Below are positions 1-9,370 of a stretch of 27,126 bases of DNA, one piece after another. Position 1 is the stretch's first letter. Each line of letters begins with the position of its first letter. The position numbers were made by a program, and so were the translations under genes. Location of the stretch: contig CAKTSK010000026.1 of NCBI GenBank assembly GCA_934597725.1, positions 1-27,126 of the forward strand, given 5' to 3'. Source of the DNA: an uncultured Eubacteriales bacterium (GTDB taxonomy: Bacteria > Bacillota > Clostridia > Oscillospirales > Oscillospiraceae). The notes beneath the pieces were generated by a model. It ran no database searches. It saw only the letters and a program-made list of their open reading frames with translations, and was not told where the DNA came from.

Positions 1-75
1 AGTGGGGGTCGAACCCACACGCCTTGCGGCACAGGAACCTAAATCCTGCACGTCTGCCAATTCCGCCATACCCGC
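1..75 (-). tRNA. tRNA-Leu(TAG), 3' end cut by the window edge
   Basis: Read on the minus strand, the gene begins GCGGGTATGGCGGAATTGGC, a class II tRNA start with the usual Leu D-arm. The anticodon arm CAGGA-TTTAGGT-TCCTG puts TAG in the loop, so it reads CUA-type leucine codons. A long variable arm precedes a T-arm with GTTCGAC. The 3' acceptor strand lies beyond base 1, so the gene is partial only because of the window boundary. Confidence 0.93.
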
Positions 76-87
76 ATCTGTTCTGTC

Positions 88-116
88 ATCTTACCAGCCT
101 TGAAGAGAAAAGTCAA
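88..116 (-). promoter_or_regulatory. Promoter of tRNA-Leu(TAG)
   Basis: On the minus strand, TTGACT (116-111) is followed after exactly 17 bases by TAAGAT (93-88), about 12 bases before the mature tRNA 5' end. This is a good sigma-A type match. It fires leftward, away from argG. Confidence 0.7.
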
Positions 117-136
117 TTCGCTTTTCTGTGGTTGTT

Positions 137-231
137 TTCGGTATATATATCCGAATATACGCTGAAAATATGCGTTTTTGTGGAAAATTACTCGGGATAT
201 TTTCGGTCAGACTCGGATGATTATGCATAAT
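137..231. promoter_or_regulatory. Palindromes upstream of argG, possible operators
   Basis: Two inverted repeats lie between the divergent tRNA and argG promoters. TTCGG (137-141) and CCGAA (151-155) flank a pure A/T core. A perfect 12-base palindrome, ATTATGCATAAT (220-231), ends four bases before the argG -35 box. Its position suits a repressor such as ArgR, and the A/T-rich TGCAT/ATGCA halves are loosely ARG-box like, but the match to a published box is not close. The regulator is therefore inference. Confidence 0.35.
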
Positions 232-235
232 TCTC

Positions 236-264
236 TTGCAATTTGTCTGGAATCGTGCTATGCT
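236..264 (+). promoter_or_regulatory. Promoter of the arginine cluster (argG)
   Basis: TTGCAA (236-241), a 17-base spacer and TATGCT (259-264) form a good sigma-A type promoter about 45 bases upstream of the argG ATG. The 12-base palindrome just upstream of the -35 box is a plausible site of arginine control. Confidence 0.65.
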
Positions 265-308
265 TTCAGCAATGAGAATTTCCAGTAAATGATTTGGAGG
301 TCATTACC

Positions 309-1514
<1,206 letters not shown>

Positions 1515-1523
<9 letters not shown>

Positions 1524-1685
1524 GACCCGCTTCGCTGGGCTCTCAAAGTTTGAGGTTGCAGTCCGAACCGCGCCTGGCGGGGCCAGGCACGCCCGGACTG
1601 AGAAGAATTTTTTCACCGGCGAAGCCGGCGAAAAAATAGATTGCATTTGATTCCCCGCCCTGCGGGGCGGGAAACTCTGCGAGGC
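1515..1685 (+). repeat. Structured intergenic repeat, copy A (argG-argH)
   Basis: Four hairpins and a conserved tail. SL1 is an 11-bp stem (1515-1525 with 1541-1551) closing on CCCGCTTCGCTGGGC. SL2 pairs CAGTCCG (1559-1565) with CGGACTG (1594-1600) and has an inner GCCTGGC/GCCAGGC stem. SL3 is a 14-bp stem (1607-1620 with 1624-1637) with one mismatch. SL4 has a TGCGG loop in a CCCGCCC/GGGCGGG stem. The tail ACTCTGCGAGGC ends at 1685. The same order recurs at 6279 and 24074 with different but still pairing stem sequences. SL1 overlaps the argG stop codon. The rest of the 283-base argG-argH gap holds a small GGGC-TGC-GCCC hairpin and the argH ribosome binding site. Confidence 0.8.
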
Positions 1686-1806
1686 TTTTGGGGCTGCGCC
1701 CTTGTTTGAGGGATGACCCGGGAGTCGATATGACAGGAAAACCATGGCGGGGGCAGGATCGTTGGGTCCTGCTCTGCGCCGTTCTATCGGAAAGGAACAG
1801 TTGCTT

Positions 1807-3189
1807 ATGAAATTATGGGCTGGACGGTTTCAGAAGGAGACCGACGATCAGGTCAACGATTTTAACTCCTCCATTTCCTTTGACGCCCGGTTGTACCGGC
1901 AGGACATCACCGGCTCCATCGCCCACGCGACCATGCTGGGGGAGCAGGGGATCATCGCCAAGGAAGAGGCGGAGAAGATCGTGGATACCCTCAAGGTCCT
2001 GCTGGGCGAGATCGAGGAGGGGAAGGTGGCCTTCACCAAAGACAGCGAGGACATCCACATGAACATGGAAGTCCTGCTCACCGAGCGCATCGGCGCCACC
2101 GGCAAACGCCTGCACACGGCCCGCAGCCGGAACGATCAGGTGGCCGTGGACTTCCGCCTGTTCGTCAAGGAGGAGATCCCCGTCATCGTCTCCATGCTGC
2201 TGGACCTGGAAAAGGCCCTCATCCGGCAGGCCGAGGCCAACCTGGATGCCATCATGCCCGGCTACACCCACCTGCAGCGGGCCCAGCCCATCACCTTCGC
2301 CCACGCCATGATGGCCTATGCCAACATGTTCCGCCGGGACGTGACCCGGCTGGAGGACTGCCGGGACCGGCTGGACGAGTCCCCCCTGGGGTCCGGCGCG
2401 CTGGCCACCTCCACCCATCCGGTGGACCGCTTCCGCACGGCGGAGCTGCTGGGCTTCCAGAAGCCCATGGACAACTCCCTGGACGGGGTCTCTGACCGGG
2501 ACTTTGCCATTGAGTTCCTCTCCGCCTGTTCCATCCTGATGATGCACCTGTCCCGGTTCTCGGAGGAGCTTATCCTCTGGTGCAGCTGGGAGTTCAAGTT
2601 CCTGGAGCTGGACGATGCCTATGCCACCGGCTCCTCCATCATGCCCCAGAAGAAGAACCCCGACGTGGCCGAGCTGGTCCGGGGCAAGACCGGGCGGGTC
2701 TACGGCTCGCTGATCACCCTGCTCACGGTGATGAAGGGCATCCCGCTGGCCTACAACAAGGACATGCAGGAGGACAAGGAGCCGGTGTTCGACACCATCG
2801 ACACCGTGGAGCTCTGCCTGCCGGTCTTTACCGCCATGATCGACACCCTCACCGTCAACCGGGACAACATGCGGGCCGCCGCCAACGGCGGGTTTATCTC
2901 CGCCACCGACTGCGCCGATTATCTGGCCAAGAAGGGGATGCCTTTCCGGGAGGCCTACGGCATCGTGGGCAAGCTGGTGGGCCACTGTGTGGACACCGGC
3001 CACTCTCTGGAGACCCTGCCCCTGGAGGAGTATCAGAAAGTCTCGCCCTATTTTGAGGAAGATGTCTACGAGGCCCTTTCGCTGGAGACCTGCGTGGGCG
3101 GCCGGAAGGTTTACGGCGGCCCGGCCCCCGAGGCGGTGCAGGTCCAGATCGAGGCCATGAAAAGCTTTGTACAGGAGCGTGAAGGATGA
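1807..3189 (+). CDS. argH: Argininosuccinate lyase
   Basis: ArgH splits argininosuccinate into arginine and fumarate in the cytoplasm. The 460-residue protein starts with MKLWAGRF, the typical family N-terminus. The fumarase/aspartase superfamily signature GSSIMPQKKNPD, which carries part of the active site, is at residues 275-286. HTARSRNDQ, another family block, lies near residue 100. An in-frame upstream ATG at 1744 is rejected because family proteins begin at the MKLW position and AAAGGA (1791-1796) serves the ATG at 1807. The 3' end overlaps argC by four bases (ATGA), implying translational coupling. The gene is separated from argG by repeat copy A. Confidence 0.97.
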   Translation: MKLWAGRFQKETDDQVNDFNSSISFDARLYRQDITGSIAHATMLGEQGIIAKEEAEKIVDTLKVLLGEIEEGKVAFTKDSEDIHMNMEVLLTERIGATGKRLHTARSRNDQVAVDFRLFVKEEIPVIVSMLLDLEKALIRQAEANLDAIMPGYTHLQRAQPITFAHAMMAYANMFRRDVTRLEDCRDRLDESPLGSGALATSTHPVDRFRTAELLGFQKPMDNSLDGVSDRDFAIEFLSACSILMMHLSRFSEELILWCSWEFKFLELDDAYATGSSIMPQKKNPDVAELVRGKTGRVYGSLITLLTVMKGIPLAYNKDMQEDKEPVFDTIDTVELCLPVFTAMIDTLTVNRDNMRAAANGGFISATDCADYLAKKGMPFREAYGIVGKLVGHCVDTGHSLETLPLEEYQKVSPYFEEDVYEALSLETCVGGRKVYGGPAPEAVQVQIEAMKSFVQEREG

Positions 3190-4118
3190 AACCTGTCGTC
3201 TTTATTGATGGCCGGGAAGGGACCACCGGCCTGCAAATCTATGACCGCCTCACCCCCCGGCAGGACATCGAACTGCTGCTCATCGACGAGGAGAAGCGGA
3301 AGGACCCGGCCGAGCGGAAAAAGTGTCTCAACGCCGCGGACCTGGTGTTTCTCTGCCTGCCCGATGAGGCGGCCCGGGAGGCAGTGGCCATGATCGACAA
3401 CCCCAACACCCGGGTCATCGACGCCTCCACGGCCCACCGCACCGCCCCCGGCTGGGTGTATGGGTTCCCGGAGCTGTCGCCCCAGCACCGGCAGGCCATC
3501 CAGAGCGCCAAGCGGGTGGCCAACCCCGGCTGTCACGCCTCCGGGTTTATCTCTGCGGTCTATCCGCTGGTCCAGCTGGGCTTTCTGCCGGCGGACTACC
3601 CCCTGTGCGCTTACTCGCTGACCGGTTATTCCGGCGGCGGCAAGAAGCTCATCGCCGAGTATCAGGACCCCGACCGGGACCCCCGTCATGCTTCGGCCCG
3701 GATCTACGGCACCAACCTGCACCACAAGCATCTGCCGGAAATGGTCCACGTCTGCCAGCTGACGGTCCCGCCGGTGTTCCACCCCATCCTGGGGGACTAT
3801 ATCCAGGGCATGGCGACCACCGTGATGCTGCAAAACAGCACCATCCCCGGCCGTCCCACCGCCCACAACATCTACAGCATCCTGGACGCTTACTATGAGA
3901 ACCAGGCGTTTGTCACCGTGGCCCCCTTCGGCGGGGACGAGCCGGTGATCTATTCCGACACCCTGGTGGGGACCAACCACCTGCGCCTGATCGTCTGCGG
4001 CCACGAGGAGCAGACCACCATCACGGCCCTGTTTGACAACCTGGGCAAAGGGGCCTCCGGCGCAGCGGTGCAGAACATGAACCTGATGCTGGGGTTCCAG
4101 GAGATCGAAGGACTTTGA
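3186..4118 (+). CDS. argC: N-acetyl-gamma-glutamyl-phosphate reductase (short type)
   Basis: ArgC uses NADPH to reduce N-acetylglutamyl phosphate to the semialdehyde, the third step from glutamate. The N-terminal dinucleotide-binding segment (FIDGREGTTG, residues 6-15) and the catalytic cysteine in NPGCHASGF (Cys116) are visible, followed by HKHLPEM. At 310 residues it belongs to the shorter of the two ArgC types (the common type is about 345 residues). The ATG overlaps the argH stop (ATGA), with GGAG (3174-3177) as ribosome binding site. It ends 40 bases before argJ. Confidence 0.95.
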   Translation: MKPVVFIDGREGTTGLQIYDRLTPRQDIELLLIDEEKRKDPAERKKCLNAADLVFLCLPDEAAREAVAMIDNPNTRVIDASTAHRTAPGWVYGFPELSPQHRQAIQSAKRVANPGCHASGFISAVYPLVQLGFLPADYPLCAYSLTGYSGGGKKLIAEYQDPDRDPRHASARIYGTNLHHKHLPEMVHVCQLTVPPVFHPILGDYIQGMATTVMLQNSTIPGRPTAHNIYSILDAYYENQAFVTVAPFGGDEPVIYSDTLVGTNHLRLIVCGHEEQTTITALFDNLGKGASGAAVQNMNLMLGFQEIEGL

Positions 4119-4158
4119 CCGCCCACCCCATATCGTATTATTTGAAGGAGGACTACCC

Positions 4159-5394
4159 ATGCAGATCATCTCCGGCGGCGTCACCGCCCCCAAGGGTTTT
4201 CAGGCCGCAGGCATCCACTGCGGCATCAAGGATAATTTTACCACCCCCCAGCCTGACAAGAAGGATCTGGCCATGATCCTCTCCCAGGTCCCCTGCACAG
4301 CGGCAGGGACCTACACCCGCAACGTGGTCAAGGCCGACCCTGTCCTGCTGACCATGGAGCATCTGGCCGACCAGAAGGCCCAGGGGATCATTTTCGACAG
4401 CGGCAACGCCAACGCCTGTGCCCCCAAGGGCATGGAGAACGCCCAGCGGATGGCCCGGGCAGCGGCCCAGGCCACCGGCCTCCAGCCCCAGGACTTTGCC
4501 GTCTGCTCCACGGGCATCATCGGCGTGGAGCTGAACATCAACGCCGTGGAGCGCGGCGTTCCCACCCTGGTCAGCGCCCTGGCGGATACGGCAGAGGCTT
4601 CCAACGACGCAGCCCACGCCATCCTGACCACGGACCTGAAGATCAAGGAGATCGCAGTCACCGTGGAGCTGGGCGGCAAGACCGTCACCATCGGCGCCAT
4701 TGCCAAGGGTTCCGGCATGATCCACCCCAACATGGGCACCATGCTCTGCGGCATCACCACCGACTGCGCCATCGACGGGACGGTGCTCCAGGCAATGCTG
4801 CGCCAGGTGGTCACCAAGACCTTCAACCGCATCACCGTGGACGGAGACACCTCCACCAACGACACCTGCATCGTCCTGGCCAACGGCCTGGCCGGCAACC
4901 CCGCCATCACCGGCCCGGGGGCAGACTACGACACCTTCTGCGCCGCCCTGCGCCATGTGTGCGAGTATGAGGCCAAGATGATCGCCAGCGACGGCGAGGG
5001 CGCCGGCCGGCTGATCACCTGCACCGTGGAGGGGGCCGCCGACGAGACCCAGGCGGAACTGATGGCCAAGGCCGTGGTCCGCTCGCCTCTGGTCAAGTGC
5101 GCCGTCTTTGGCACCGACGCCAACTGGGGCCGGGTCCTGTGCGCGGTGGGCTACTCCGGGGCCCAGTTTGATCCCAAAGACGTGCAGGTGAAGTTCCTCT
5201 CCAAGGCCGGCCAGCTGCTGGTGTGTGCCGGCGGCCAGGGCGTGGCCTTTGACGAAGAGGTGGCCAAGCAGGTGCTGTCCCAGGACGAGATCACCATTCT
5301 GGTCACCCTGACGGCGGGCAGCGCCAGCTGCTCCTGCTGGGGCTGTGACCTCACCTATGACTATGTGAAGATCAACGGCGACTATCGCAGCTGA
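4159..5394 (+). CDS. argJ: Bifunctional glutamate N-acetyltransferase / ornithine acetyltransferase
   Basis: ArgJ moves acetyl groups from N-acetylornithine back to glutamate, making the acetylated pathway cyclic; many homologues also use acetyl-CoA. The 411-residue precursor is expected to cut itself into two chains before a threonine that becomes the nucleophile. That site is visible as KGSGMIHPNMGTML, with Thr194. The residue before it is Gly193 rather than the more usual Ala. A strong AAGGAGG (4144-4150) precedes the ATG. No argA-type synthase is present here, so ArgJ may supply both activities, but monofunctional versus bifunctional cannot be told from sequence alone. Confidence 0.95.
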   Translation: MQIISGGVTAPKGFQAAGIHCGIKDNFTTPQPDKKDLAMILSQVPCTAAGTYTRNVVKADPVLLTMEHLADQKAQGIIFDSGNANACAPKGMENAQRMARAAAQATGLQPQDFAVCSTGIIGVELNINAVERGVPTLVSALADTAEASNDAAHAILTTDLKIKEIAVTVELGGKTVTIGAIAKGSGMIHPNMGTMLCGITTDCAIDGTVLQAMLRQVVTKTFNRITVDGDTSTNDTCIVLANGLAGNPAITGPGADYDTFCAALRHVCEYEAKMIASDGEGAGRLITCTVEGAADETQAELMAKAVVRSPLVKCAVFGTDANWGRVLCAVGYSGAQFDPKDVQVKFLSKAGQLLVCAGGQGVAFDEEVAKQVLSQDEITILVTLTAGSASCSCWGCDLTYDYVKINGDYRS

Positions 5395-5417
5395 TCGGGT
5401 TGAGAGAGGAAAGTCCC

Positions 5418-6278
5418 ATGGATCGGAACGATTATATGGAGCGCTCCACCGTACTGGTGGAGGCGCTGCCTTACATTCAAAAATACTACGGCAAGACAGT
5501 GGTCATCAAGTATGGCGGCAACGCCATGATCTCCGAGGAGCTCCGCAGCGCCGTGATCAGCGACATCATCCTGCTCCATCTGGTGGGCGTCCGGGTGGTG
5601 ATGGTCCACGGCGGCGGGCCGGAGATCGGCCAGATGCTGGAGCGGGTGGGCAAGCAGTCCCGCTTTGTGGACGGCCTGCGCTACACCGACCAGGAGACCA
5701 TGGACATCGTCCAGCAGGTCCTGTGCGGCAAGGTGAACAAGCACCTGGTCTCCATCCTCAACAACCTGGGCGGCAAGGCCATCGGCCTGTGCGGCCTGGA
5801 CGGCGCCCTCTTCCAGGCCAAGAAGCTGGACGAGAAATACGGCCTGGTGGGGAAGATCGTCAAGGTGGAGCCTCAGGTGGTCCACGACGCCCTCAACTGC
5901 GGCTATATCCCGGTGGTCTCTACGGTGGCCCTGGGCATTGACGACGACACGTCCTACAACATCAACGCCGACACGGCGGCGGCAGAACTGGCCATTTCTC
6001 TGGGCGCGGAGAAGCTCATCCTGCTCACCGATGTCCGGGGCGTTCTTCAGGACCCCAAGGACGACAGCACCCTCCTGCGGCAGATCCGCCTGGAGGAAGT
6101 GCCGGCGCTGCTGAGCAGCGGCGTGATCGGCGGCGGCATGATCCCCAAGATCCAGTGCTGTGTGGATGCCCTGGAGCGGGGCGTTCACCGGACCCACATT
6201 CTGGACGGCCGCATCCCGCACTCGATCCTCACCGAGATGCTTTCCCATCAGGGGATTGGCACGATGATCTGGGAGTGA
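5418..6278 (+). CDS. argB: Acetylglutamate kinase
   Basis: ArgB phosphorylates N-acetylglutamate with ATP, the usual control step in organisms with a cyclic ArgJ pathway. The 286-residue protein shows KYGGNAM (residues 31-37, phosphate binding) and VHGGGPEI (63-70, acetylglutamate site). The ATG at 5418 follows GAGAGGAAAG; an in-frame TTG at 5400 lacks a site of its own. An N-terminal helical extension before KYGG and the C-terminal block ending HQGIGTMI resemble arginine-inhibited members, so feedback inhibition by arginine is inferred. Repeat copy B begins directly after the stop codon. Confidence 0.96.
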   Translation: MDRNDYMERSTVLVEALPYIQKYYGKTVVIKYGGNAMISEELRSAVISDIILLHLVGVRVVMVHGGGPEIGQMLERVGKQSRFVDGLRYTDQETMDIVQQVLCGKVNKHLVSILNNLGGKAIGLCGLDGALFQAKKLDEKYGLVGKIVKVEPQVVHDALNCGYIPVVSTVALGIDDDTSYNINADTAAAELAISLGAEKLILLTDVRGVLQDPKDDSTLLRQIRLEEVPALLSSGVIGGGMIPKIQCCVDALERGVHRTHILDGRIPHSILTEMLSHQGIGTMIWE

Positions 6279-6455
6279 AATTTTTGAACCCGCTGCGCTG
6301 GGCTTCAAAAATTGGGGGATGGCAGCCCCCGGCGCGCACGGCCCCGGTGGGGCCGCACACTTGGGGGCTGAGCAGTATTTTTTCGCCGGCGGAGCCGGCG
6401 AAAAAATTCATTGCAATTTATTTTCCCGTCTGCGGACGGGAACACTCTGCGAGGC
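6279..6455 (+). repeat. Structured intergenic repeat, copy B (argB-argD)
   Basis: The same four-hairpin order as copy A. SL1 is a 10-bp stem (6279-6288 with 6304-6313) closing on CCCGCTGCGCTGGGC, one base different from copy A. SL2 pairs CAGCCCCC (6323-6330) with GGGGGCTG (6363-6370) and has an inner CGGCCCC/GGGGCCG stem. SL3 is a perfect 14-bp stem (6377-6390 with 6394-6407). SL4 is CCCGTC/GACGGG around TGCG. The tail ACTCTGCGAGGC ends at 6455. It starts one base after the argB stop. The remainder of the 283-base gap holds a GCCGC-TGC-GGC hairpin and the argD ribosome binding site. Confidence 0.8.
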
Positions 6456-6561
6456 ATTGGCCGCTGCGGCGGCTGGGATTTTGTTGTGCTGACAGGTGAA
6501 CATAAAGCTATGCAGAGATACACGACAATGGTCACATGGATGGATAAAAGGAGTGAGAGCC

Positions 6562-7740
6562 GTGACGTTTGAAGAACTGAAAGCGATGGACGAAACGTAT
6601 GTCATGCATACCTATGGGCGCTTCCCGGTGGACATTGACCACGGGGAAGGGGCGACCCTGTACAGTTTGTCCGGGCGAAAGTACATCGACTTTACCAGTG
6701 GCATCGGGGTCAATTCCCTGGGCTACGCCAATCCCCGGTGGATCGACGCCATCACGGCTCAGATCGGCAAGCTGGGGCATATCTCCAACCTGTTCTATAC
6801 CCAGCCCGGGGCGAAGCTGGCCCAGGCGCTGTGCAGCCGCAGCGGGATGGACAAGGTCTTTTTTGGCAACTCCGGGGCCGAGGCCAACGAGGCCATGATC
6901 AAGGTGGCCCGGAAATACAGCTTTGACAAGTATGGCAAGGGACGCAGCACCATCATCACCCTCAACCGTTCCTTCCATGGCCGGACCATCACCACCCTCA
7001 CCGCCACCGGCCAGGACAGCTATCACAACTATTTCTTCCCCTTCAACGAGGCCTTCCGCTATGCCGACCCCACCCTGGAGAGCATCCAGGCCCAGGCCGG
7101 GGATGACGTATGCGCGGTCATGGTGGAGCTGATCCAGGGCGAGGGCGGCCTGCGTCCTCTGGAGCAGGACATGGTCCGGCATCTGGCCGCCCTGTGCCGG
7201 GAGAAGGACTGGCTGCTGCTGGTGGACGAGGTCCAGACCGGCATCGGCCGCACCGGCAGCCTCTTTGCCTTCCAGCAGTTCGGCATCCAGCCGGATGTGG
7301 TCTCCTTCGCCAAGGGGATCGGCGGGGGCCTGCCGCTGGGCGGCATCCTGACCAATGCCCGGTGCGCAGGCGTGCTCACCCCCGGCACCCATGGGTCCAC
7401 CTTCGGGGCCAACCCCGTCTCCACGGCGGCGGCGCTGGCGGTGCTGGAGACCATGGACGACGCCTTTTTTGCCCAGGTCCGGGAGAAGGGCGACTACCTC
7501 CGGGCGGGCATCCAGGCCATGAACTGCCCGGTGCTGGGCGACGTGGTGGGCATGGGCCTCATGCTGGGCATCGACGTCAAGGGCGAGCGCACCAACAAGG
7601 AGCTGGCGGCGCAGCTCATCGACAACGGTCTGCTGTGCCTGACCGCCGGGGACCGGCTGCGCCTGCTGCCGCCGCTGGTGATCACCAAAGAGGAGATGGA
7701 CCAGGGGCTGGCCATCCTGAAGCAGACCCTGATGGGCTGA
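6562..7740 (+). CDS. argD: Acetylornithine aminotransferase
   Basis: This PLP enzyme converts N-acetylglutamate semialdehyde to N-acetylornithine with glutamate as amino donor. A GTG start at 6562 is chosen: AAAAGGAG (6546-6553) lies eight bases upstream and gives a 392-residue protein starting MTFEELKAMDETYVMHTYGR, typical of the family. A longer ATG frame from 6496 would add 22 residues unlike family members. Visible blocks are GNSGAEANEAMIK (PLP phosphate binding), VDEVQTGIGRTG, and the Schiff-base lysine in FAKGIGGGLPLGG (Lys251). It is followed after 21 bases by argF. Confidence 0.95.
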   Translation: MTFEELKAMDETYVMHTYGRFPVDIDHGEGATLYSLSGRKYIDFTSGIGVNSLGYANPRWIDAITAQIGKLGHISNLFYTQPGAKLAQALCSRSGMDKVFFGNSGAEANEAMIKVARKYSFDKYGKGRSTIITLNRSFHGRTITTLTATGQDSYHNYFFPFNEAFRYADPTLESIQAQAGDDVCAVMVELIQGEGGLRPLEQDMVRHLAALCREKDWLLLVDEVQTGIGRTGSLFAFQQFGIQPDVVSFAKGIGGGLPLGGILTNARCAGVLTPGTHGSTFGANPVSTAAALAVLETMDDAFFAQVREKGDYLRAGIQAMNCPVLGDVVGMGLMLGIDVKGERTNKELAAQLIDNGLLCLTAGDRLRLLPPLVITKEEMDQGLAILKQTLMG

Positions 7741-7761
7741 GACGAAAGGAGAGATTCTGAC

Positions 7762-8670
7762 ATGAAAAAAGACTTGCTGAAACTGCTGGATCTGTCCGGC
7801 GAGGAGATCCTGGAGATCCTGGACACTGCCGACCAGCTCAAGGCCATGCGGAAGGCCGGCATCCAGCACCCCTTTCTCGCCGGAAAGACCCTGGCGATGA
7901 TTTTTGAGAAGAGCTCCACCCGGACCCGGGTCTCCTTCGAGACCGGGATCTATCAGCTGGGCGGCAACGCCATCTACCTGTCGGACAAGGACAGCCAGAT
8001 CGGCCGCAACGAGCCGGTGGAGGACACCGCTCGGGTCCTGTCCCGGTTCTGCGACGGCATCATGATCCGCACCTTTGCCCAGGAGGAAGTGGAGACGCTG
8101 GCCAAGTACGCCTCCATCCCCGTCATCAACGGGCTGACCGATTTCTGCCACCCCTGCCAGGTGCTGGCGGACCTGATGACCATTCGGGAACACAAGGGGA
8201 AGCTGGAAGGGCTGAAGCTGTGCTACATCGGCGACGGCAACAACATGGCAAACTCCCTGATCGTCGGCGGCCTCAAGTGCGGGATGCAGGTGGCCATTGC
8301 CTGCCCCGAGACCTACCAGCCCGACCCCGAGGTGCTGGCCTTTGCGGCGGACTACCCCGGAAAATTCCTGTGTACCCCCGACATCCTGGAAGCGGCCAAG
8401 GACGCTGACGTGCTCTACACCGACGTGTGGGCTTCCATGGGGCAGGAGGAGGAGTTCCAGCAGCGGAAGCTGGTCTTTGAACCCTATCAGATCAATGAAA
8501 AGGTCATGGGTGCGGCCCACCCCGACGCCATGGTGCAGCATTGCCTGCCCGCCCACCGGGGAGAGGAGATCACGGCGGAGGTCTTTGAGGCCCACGCCGA
8601 CGAGATCTTCGACGAGGCAGAAAACCGTCTGCACGCCCAGAAGGCGGTCATGTACCTGCTGATGAAATAA
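7762..8670 (+). CDS. argF: Ornithine carbamoyltransferase
   Basis: OTC condenses ornithine and carbamoyl phosphate to citrulline, the substrate for ArgG. The 302-residue protein carries the carbamoyl phosphate loop STRTR (residues 52-56), FCHPCQ, and the ornithine-site block HCLPAHRGEE near the C-terminus. All are intact, so it is an active anabolic-type OTC by sequence. AAAGGAGAG (7746-7754) precedes the ATG. It is the last gene of the cluster and is closed by a strong hairpin terminator. Carbamoyl phosphate synthase genes are not in the window. Confidence 0.96.
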   Translation: MKKDLLKLLDLSGEEILEILDTADQLKAMRKAGIQHPFLAGKTLAMIFEKSSTRTRVSFETGIYQLGGNAIYLSDKDSQIGRNEPVEDTARVLSRFCDGIMIRTFAQEEVETLAKYASIPVINGLTDFCHPCQVLADLMTIREHKGKLEGLKLCYIGDGNNMANSLIVGGLKCGMQVAIACPETYQPDPEVLAFAADYPGKFLCTPDILEAAKDADVLYTDVWASMGQEEEFQQRKLVFEPYQINEKVMGAAHPDAMVQHCLPAHRGEEITAEVFEAHADEIFDEAENRLHAQKAVMYLLMK

Positions 8671-8678
8671 GAAACAGA

Positions 8679-8726
8679 AAACCGTTCCTCCTCCCGGCAA
8701 GCGTGCTGGGAGAGGAACGGTTTTTT
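8679..8726. terminator. Bidirectional terminator between argF and ogt
   Basis: A long stem (AACCGTTCCTC with GAGGAACGGTT, extended by CCCGGCA/TGCTGGG) ends in TTTTTT on the plus strand for argF. On the minus strand it is followed by TTTTCTGTTT, so it can also end the convergent ogt transcript. Confidence 0.88.
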
Positions 8727-8787
8727 CGCGCAAAGATCCCACCCCTTGGCTGGGGGGCATCTCTCTGGGGGAAGCGGGCGGCAGCCC

Positions 8788-9288
8788 TCAGCGGGTCAGC
8801 AGCCCCCGGCCCCGCATCCGCCGGGGTGGGGGAGGCTCCGGCAGGCGGACGCCTTCCAGGCGGAGCAGAAAGGCTTTGTGCTCCACGCCGCTGGCATAGC
8901 CGCCCAGGGTGCCGTCGGCGGCGATGACCCGGTGGCAGGGGATGAGGATGGGCAGGGGGTTCCTGCCGTTGGCCTGGCCCACGGCCTGAAAGGCCCGGGG
9001 AGACCCCACCTGTGCGGCCAGCTCCCGGTAGGAGATGACCTGACCATAGGGGATCTGACACAGACACTGCCAGACCCGGCGCTGAAAGGGGGTGCCCTCT
9101 GGGCGCAGAGGCAGGGAGAAGCTCCGCCGCTGTCCGGCGAAGTATTCTTCCAGCTGTGCTTTGGCGGCCCGGAAGACCGGCAGGTCGTCATAGCCGCCGT
9201 AGTCTCCAAAGACCAGGGCGATCAGGACACCATCCTCTGCAAACAGGGTCAGGGGGCCGAAGGGGGCATGAATCACGGCTTGCTCCAT
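8788..9288 (-). CDS. ogt: Methylated-DNA-[protein]-cysteine S-methyltransferase
   Basis: This suicide repair enzyme takes alkyl groups from O6-alkylguanine onto its own cysteine. The 166-residue protein starts MEQAVIHAPFGPLTLFAEDG and carries the active-site block IPCHRV with acceptor Cys118, after the helix-turn-helix recognition region (YGQVISYRELAAQVGSPRA). The ATG at 9288 is chosen because upstream in-frame sequence does not resemble the family and AAAGAGAG lies close by. An N-terminal Ada regulatory domain is absent, so this is the Ogt form. It is last in the minus-strand run after the SLH protein and converges with argF. Confidence 0.92.
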   Translation of the reverse strand: MEQAVIHAPFGPLTLFAEDGVLIALVFGDYGGYDDLPVFRAAKAQLEEYFAGQRRSFSLPLRPEGTPFQRRVWQCLCQIPYGQVISYRELAAQVGSPRAFQAVGQANGRNPLPILIPCHRVIAADGTLGGYASGVEHKAFLLRLEGVRLPEPPPPRRMRGRGLLTR

Positions 9289-9370
9289 GGCGCGCTCTCT
9301 TTCTGTGGCGGGACGCGGCGGGGGGTTCCGGACGGCTGCGTCCCCGGGTAAAGCGGTTGTTAGGGATAGT

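Noticed and set aside
6496..6561. Upstream ATG start for argD
   Set aside because: It would add 22 residues not seen in the family, and a well-placed AAAAGGAG serves the GTG at 6562.
6532..8760. 742-codon open frame antisense to argD and argF
   Set aside because: It covers two certain genes on the other strand, has no recognisable domain and has biased composition typical of a shadow frame.
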